NCBI GenBank assembly: GCA_040080965.1
Contig: JBEBHH010000001.1
Location: forward strand, 163,670-227,669
Reading direction: 5' to 3'
From: SHZI01 sp040080965
GTDB taxonomy: Bacteria; Pseudomonadota; Gammaproteobacteria; Steroidobacterales; GCA-2729495
Length of the DNA: 64,000 nucleotides
The notes under the pieces were generated by a model. That model saw only the letters and a program-made list of their open reading frames with translations. It made no database searches and was not told the origin of the DNA. How positions within the stretch are numbered: position 1 is the first letter of the stretch; every line of letters begins with the position of its first letter. A program made the position numbers and the translations under genes. This document shows, piece after piece, positions 60,361 to 64,000 of the stretch.

Positions 60361-61653
60361 TCATGCGCCGGCTCCCGTGATGCGAATCCGCCCCTGGATC
60401 TCGTCGCCAGCGGCGTTGGACGACTGGATGTCAGCCTTCAGCTTGCCCGCTTCAACGACCAGCTTGCGGATGGTGTCCAGGGCTTCGGCGCTCGGCGCGC
60501 GAACCTGCAGCTCGAGGACGCCCGCCCGGTAGTTCACGCCCTCGATCTTCGCATTGCCCGTCTTGGCCACGGCCACGGCGACCGTCTTCATGGTGTCGAG
60601 AAACTGCCGGCCGGCCGCGCCGGCCGCCGCCCCGCCGTCGCCCTGCAGCCGGGAATCGACCAGCTCACGGAGGTCGCCAGCGACGTCCGCGTCGGGAAAC
60701 GTGAAGCTGGCTGCCAGCTGTATGTCGGCCTGCAGTGCCGTGCTTTCACGCCGGAGCCGCCAGGCATCCGCGCCTGCCGTCGCCACGATGGCGCCGGCCA
60801 GCGCTGCGACCAGCGCCGCGGCCAGGCGCCAGCGGGGCCAGTAGCTGCCGAGGGTGTTGCGGCTGACGTAGTCGCCCTGGAGGAGGTTGACGCCGGGGTT
60901 GGTAACGATGGCGGCTGCCAGGCGCAGCAGGGCGCCGTCGGGCAGGCGCCGCACCTCGAGGCTGGCGACGCGGTCCTGGAATCGTTCCCAGATCTCGTTC
61001 GGCAGCCCGTCGACCGTGGCGTCATAAACCTGGAGATGGCGGGGCGGCAGGTTGCCGTCCGGGCCCGCCGTGCGTGGCTGGGCCAGCCACAGCTCCAGCA
61101 GGCCCTCGAGCGACTCGAGCTCCGAGACCACGGGATCACCGCCGGGGTCCCTGAGGAGGGCGTGATGCTGTTCGAGGACGAGGGTCGTGTTGCCGGCGAT
61201 GTCGAGCACGGCGTCGCTGTCCGCGAAGATAGCCTGGGGCTGGATGCCGTTGCCGGCCAGCTGCGCGAGCCAGGAGTCCATCCGCTCGCGGCGCACCACC
61301 GCGACGGCGACCTGCTCGTCGCCAAAACGGGAACCCGCCGCAAAGTGCAGCTCCTCGACGTCTTCCGCCAGCAGGTCCTCGAGAGCGAAGGGGAGGGCCT
61401 GGGCAATCCGGCTGGTGCCTTTCACCGGCACATCGGCCCGGGTGCGCAATACACGCACCGCCGGGACCAGGACGATCGTGCGCCGGCCGGGGCACAGGTC
61501 GGCGGCGTCAGCCAGCCCGCCCGTGGCGGGCGCCAGCACGCAGGCGCCCGTGGCATCGACGACCGCCCATTCGGCCTGGACGGCAGCGACCGCCGGGTCC
61601 ACGAACGGGGCCGGGTCGTCGGTCACGAGGCGGATGACGAGGGTTTCACTCAT
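60361..61653 (-). CDS. gspL: Type II secretion system protein L
   Basis: 430 residues. The actin-like cytoplasmic domain (about 1-265) includes RIAQALPFALEDLLAEDVEELHFA, typical of GspL. One transmembrane helix at about 268-290 (AAALVAALAGAIVATAGA) leads to a periplasmic ferredoxin-like domain. It anchors the GspE ATPase to the inner-membrane platform with GspM. Confidence 0.93.
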   Translation of the reverse strand: MSETLVIRLVTDDPAPFVDPAVAAVQAEWAVVDATGACVLAPATGGLADAADLCPGRRTIVLVPAVRVLRTRADVPVKGTSRIAQALPFALEDLLAEDVEELHFAAGSRFGDEQVAVAVVRRERMDSWLAQLAGNGIQPQAIFADSDAVLDIAGNTTLVLEQHHALLRDPGGDPVVSELESLEGLLELWLAQPRTAGPDGNLPPRHLQVYDATVDGLPNEIWERFQDRVASLEVRRLPDGALLRLAAAIVTNPGVNLLQGDYVSRNTLGSYWPRWRLAAALVAALAGAIVATAGADAWRLRRESTALQADIQLAASFTFPDADVAGDLRELVDSRLQGDGGAAAGAAGRQFLDTMKTVAVAVAKTGNAKIEGVNYRAGVLELQVRAPSAEALDTIRKLVVEAGKLKADIQSSNAAGDEIQGRIRITGAGA

Positions 61654-61671
61654 GGGTCATGTCACGATGGC

Positions 61672-62640
61672 TCAATTGGCATCGAAAGTGCGCAGCCGCA
61701 CCCGCACAACGTCGCGGTTCCGCTCGAGGAGACTGTACATAGTGGATTGTGCAGTGCCAATAGTCGCGGTCGCGGTTAACAGAAACCAGCTGCTCCGGAC
61801 GTCCAGGGGCAGCGCGGCAGGGATCTGCTCGGTGGACGGGAAGACGTCGAGGAACTTTTCCACCGATTCATAGGGCCCGGCCAGGGTGTCGAGGGACTCC
61901 GGATCCACGCCGTCCACGAGGGAGGCTATGACCAGCGAAGTCGCCGTGTTCACATTCAGCTTCCAGGGTGTGCCGTCGCTCTGGGGCGGCAGGGCGCTGA
62001 CATGGTCCTTGAGGGCGTCGCAGATTTCCCGGTTGTAGCCCTCGACCGCGAGAAGCTCGCTGGTCGACGTGAACCAGAAGTTGGCCGGCCGGTAGGGCGG
62101 CTGCCGGCTGGTGTACCGGTCCTGCTCGGCGCCGGACAACCCGTAGGGGTCGTCGTCCGGATCGATCCAGTCGATGGTGGCTTCCACCAGCGCCCGGGCC
62201 GTGTCGGGATCAAGGGGGCGCTCCAGGTCCAGGAACGTCAGCAGCCGCTCGAACTGTTTGGCCTTCTCCGGAATGGCCTTGCCTTCCTTGTCGAGCAGGC
62301 CGTTGAGGTTGAAGCGGCCCTGCTGGTCCAGCACGTAGCCCTGGAGCTTGCCGCCCTCCACTTCGACCGATAGCGGCTTCGCCCAGTTCTCCCCGGAGTC
62401 GTCGACCTGGCTCTCGCCACCGTCGTCCCTCGCGTCGTCGGCGAGCCCGAACTTGGCGAATTCCTCGCCGCCCAGCTCGTACTGCCGCGCCTGGTCCTGG
62501 AGCAGCAGGGTCTCGGTGCGGCGCAGGTCTACGCTGGCGTGCCACAGCAGGTTGACCGCGAGGACCGTGGCGATGGCGACCACCAGGACGGCCGTGAGCA
62601 CGGCGATGCCGGTTTGCCGGGAGCGGGGCGCGACGTTCAC
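61672..62640 (-). CDS. gspK: Type II secretion minor pseudopilin K
   Basis: 322 residues from GTG 62640, which overlaps the gspJ stop (GTGA). The prepilin segment RQTGIAVLTAVLVVAIATVLAVNLL lacks the Glu at +5, as is usual for GspK. The large globular domain includes LNGLLDKEG, ATIDWIDPDDDPYGLSGAEQDRY and KLNVNTATSLVIASL. It caps the pseudopilus with GspI and GspJ. Confidence 0.94.
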   Translation of the reverse strand: MNVAPRSRQTGIAVLTAVLVVAIATVLAVNLLWHASVDLRRTETLLLQDQARQYELGGEEFAKFGLADDARDDGGESQVDDSGENWAKPLSVEVEGGKLQGYVLDQQGRFNLNGLLDKEGKAIPEKAKQFERLLTFLDLERPLDPDTARALVEATIDWIDPDDDPYGLSGAEQDRYTSRQPPYRPANFWFTSTSELLAVEGYNREICDALKDHVSALPPQSDGTPWKLNVNTATSLVIASLVDGVDPESLDTLAGPYESVEKFLDVFPSTEQIPAALPLDVRSSWFLLTATATIGTAQSTMYSLLERNRDVVRVRLRTFDAN

Positions 62641-63275
62641 TGGGCCACCTCGATGAGCCGCTCGATGGTGCCCCAGTCGTCCAGCTCGAGGGTCATCTGG
62701 ATGGCGCGGGGACGCCGGCCTTCGGCCGTGTCGGCACTGCGCAGCGGCGGCCATTGCGGCTGCCACTCGCCGGGACCAGCGCCCTGCGTGGTATCGAAGA
62801 ACAGCAGCTTCACGTCCTTCACGCCCGTCAGCAGCTCCTCGCTGCGCGGCTCCGCGCCCAGCGTGCTGTCGACCACGGGCCAGTAGTCGCGAAAGAGCTT
62901 GCCGTCCTCCAGCCGGTACTGCACCCGCTGCAGGGTGCCCCGGTGGGGGAGACCCGCCGGATTGGGCCAGCCGCCCCGGGTCACGCGGATCAGGTAGCCC
63001 ACGCCGTTGGCCTGCAGGGGAAGCTCGCTGCACTGGTCGCCCAGCTCGTCGCGCACATAGCGCGGCTGGGCGCTGCCAAGGTCGTTGGTGATCAGGCGCA
63101 TGGCCCGCTGCAGCGTTGCCAGCCGTTCCGTCTGGGCCCGGGCCTGGGACTCCTGGCCCACGACGGCATTCAGTCCCCCGAGGGCCATGGCGCCAATGAT
63201 GGCGAAGATCCCCATCGCCACCAGCAGTTCGAGGAGCGTGAAGCCGGCTTGTGAAGCGCGTGCGATCCTGCTCAC
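62637..63275 (-). CDS. gspJ: Type II secretion minor pseudopilin J
   Basis: 212 residues from GTG 63275, chosen because it overlaps the gspI stop (GTGA). A clear prepilin-peptidase site SQAG/FTLLELLVAMGIFAIIG follows a short basic leader. DLGSAQPRYVRDELG and RVQYRLEDGKLFRDYWPVVD fit GspJ. Part of the pseudopilus tip. Confidence 0.94.
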   Translation of the reverse strand: MSRIARASQAGFTLLELLVAMGIFAIIGAMALGGLNAVVGQESQARAQTERLATLQRAMRLITNDLGSAQPRYVRDELGDQCSELPLQANGVGYLIRVTRGGWPNPAGLPHRGTLQRVQYRLEDGKLFRDYWPVVDSTLGAEPRSEELLTGVKDVKLLFFDTTQGAGPGEWQPQWPPLRSADTAEGRRPRAIQMTLELDDWGTIERLIEVAQ

Positions 63276-63718
63276 GGCCCGGTTGCCTGCTTGCAGGTCC
63301 ATTCGGCCTCGGTGCCGGCCCCGGCGGCAGCCTGGGTCGCCGGGGCCGGCTGGCCGAGAAAGCCGGTGAGGGTGGTCACCACGGAATCAGGCCGGTCCGC
63401 GAAGGCGATACTGATGTCAACGCGGCGGATGGCATCGACCTGCGTCTTGACGACCTTGATCGTGTAGCGCCAGTTGTTCCTGGCCATCTCGACTTCGTCG
63501 GAACGAGAACCGATCGCCGGGAACTCACCGAGCAGTCGCAGCCTCGTCATCTCGTTGACGGCCACCCAGTGAGCGAGTGTCTTCTCCCGGAGGCGACTCG
63601 ACACCGTCAGCGTCTGGTTGACCTGGCCGAATGCGGCCAGCAGCCCGAGTGCGACGATGACCAGCGCCACCAGCACCTCGAGGAGCGTGAAGCCGTTTTG
63701 CCGGCGGGACTCAGTCAT
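63272..63718 (-). CDS. gspI: Type II secretion minor pseudopilin I
   Basis: 148 residues. The prepilin site is RRQNG/FTLLEVLVALVIVALGL, and AHWVAVNEMTRLRLLGEFP plus NNWRYTIKVVKTQVDAIRRVD match GspI. The protein has a longer than usual Ala/Thr-rich C-terminus. It overlaps the upstream gene by 8 nt. Confidence 0.94.
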   Translation of the reverse strand: MTESRRQNGFTLLEVLVALVIVALGLLAAFGQVNQTLTVSSRLREKTLAHWVAVNEMTRLRLLGEFPAIGSRSDEVEMARNNWRYTIKVVKTQVDAIRRVDISIAFADRPDSVVTTLTGFLGQPAPATQAAAGAGTEAEWTCKQATGP

Positions 63719-64000
63719 CGCCCTTGGTCAACTTGGTGGTGCCGTCGACCGCCAGTATCACAACGTCACCGCCGCCCGCGGGGCTTACGTCCACGACCTG
63801 GAGGTTGCCGTCCTGGCGGAGGTTCGAAATGGTGGCTCCCTCGGTGAGGGCTGCCCGCAGCAGCGTCAGCGGATGGTGCAGCATTTCGATTCGACGGTAG
63901 CCGGCCACGCGCTCGTTGTTGCGAACCGTCATGCCCGCCGGCGTTACGTTGAAGGCGACGTCCCCATCGAGGCTCGCGTCAATCTTGGTGACCTTTTGGG
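63711..64000 (-). CDS. Unidentified protein upstream of gspI, 5' end outside window
   Basis: The last 95 residues of a gene entering from the right edge; the reading frame is open to position 64000. By operon order it should be gspH, but the visible sequence (FNVTPAGMTVRNNERV, GYRRIEMLHHPLTLLRAAL, DVVILAVDGTTKL) does not show the glycine-rich C-terminal strands I expect of GspH. The N-terminal prepilin motif that would decide is not in the window. Confidence 0.6.
   Translation of the reverse strand, partial: QKVTKIDASLDGDVAFNVTPAGMTVRNNERVAGYRRIEMLHHPLTLLRAALTEGATISNLRQDGNLQVVDVSPAGGGDVVILAVDGTTKLTKGDD

Noticed and set aside
1..64000. CRISPR arrays, insertion sequences, integrases, toxin-antitoxin or phage genes
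   Set aside because: No regularly spaced repeats, terminal inverted repeats with transposase, or phage-like genes were seen on either strand.

Overview
The window reads as a chromosome segment of a high-GC gammaproteobacterium. Three things point that way: the E. coli-like order thrS-infC-rpmI-rplT-pheS-pheT-ihfA-merR-tRNA-Pro, a fused aspartate kinase/diaminopimelate decarboxylase of the kind known from Xanthomonadales and relatives, and a type II secretion operon that includes gspN. I see no insertion sequence, prophage, integrase or CRISPR array. The genes look vertically inherited and tightly packed, often with ATGA or GTGA stop/start overlaps.

Layout: 1-5.6 kb is the translation block (thrS tail, infC, rpmI, rplT, pheS, pheT, ihfA, a MerR-type regulator, tRNA-Pro). 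At 5.7-12.6 kb lies an accessory block: an exported CpcT/CpeT-like protein; a Rieske oxygenase and a bicupin on the plus strand; converging on them a nitrilase-fold protein and a class III cyclase-like protein that have each lost key catalytic residues; then a D-lactate/2-hydroxyglutarate-type FAD dehydrogenase. At 12.6-17 kb are ilvD and lysAC. From 30.1 down to 17 kb the minus strand carries leuL (leader peptide with attenuator), leuA, ilvE, leuC, leuD, leuB, then a TrpR/YerC-family regulator with a perfect inverted repeat at its promoter, and hisG-D-C-B-H-A-F-E. All histidine genes are present except hisI.

At 30.2-44 kb is a catabolic region: adrenodoxin-type ferredoxin, FAH-fold protein, O-methyltransferase, VOC protein, CaiB CoA-transferase, HMG-CoA lyase-like enzyme, hydantoinase A/B pair, IclR regulator, cytochrome b561, cytochrome c, a short-chain dehydrogenase and an aldehyde dehydrogenase. 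These parts would suit oxidation of an organic substrate to a CoA-linked acid, but the substrate cannot be read from the sequence. At 44-53 kb are peroxiredoxin, a membrane protein, a Bcr/CflA exporter, ETF alpha/beta, a sulfurtransferase, a lipoprotein, an unknown protein, an MFS carrier and an AlaA-like aminotransferase. At 53-59 kb is an AddB/AddA-like helicase-nuclease pair, and at 59-64 kb the minus-strand end of a type II secretion operon (gspI, J, K, L, M, N).

The most notable signals are these. Three genes appear to start on unusual codons: infC on ATC, hisF on ATT with a well-placed Shine-Dalgarno sequence, and the VOC gene on CTG in a CTGA overlap. There is a complete leucine attenuator with a 44-residue leader peptide holding 8 Leu in 14 positions. 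A perfect 11-bp inverted repeat lies in front of the TrpR-like/his operon. Two adjacent enzyme homologues have degenerate active sites.
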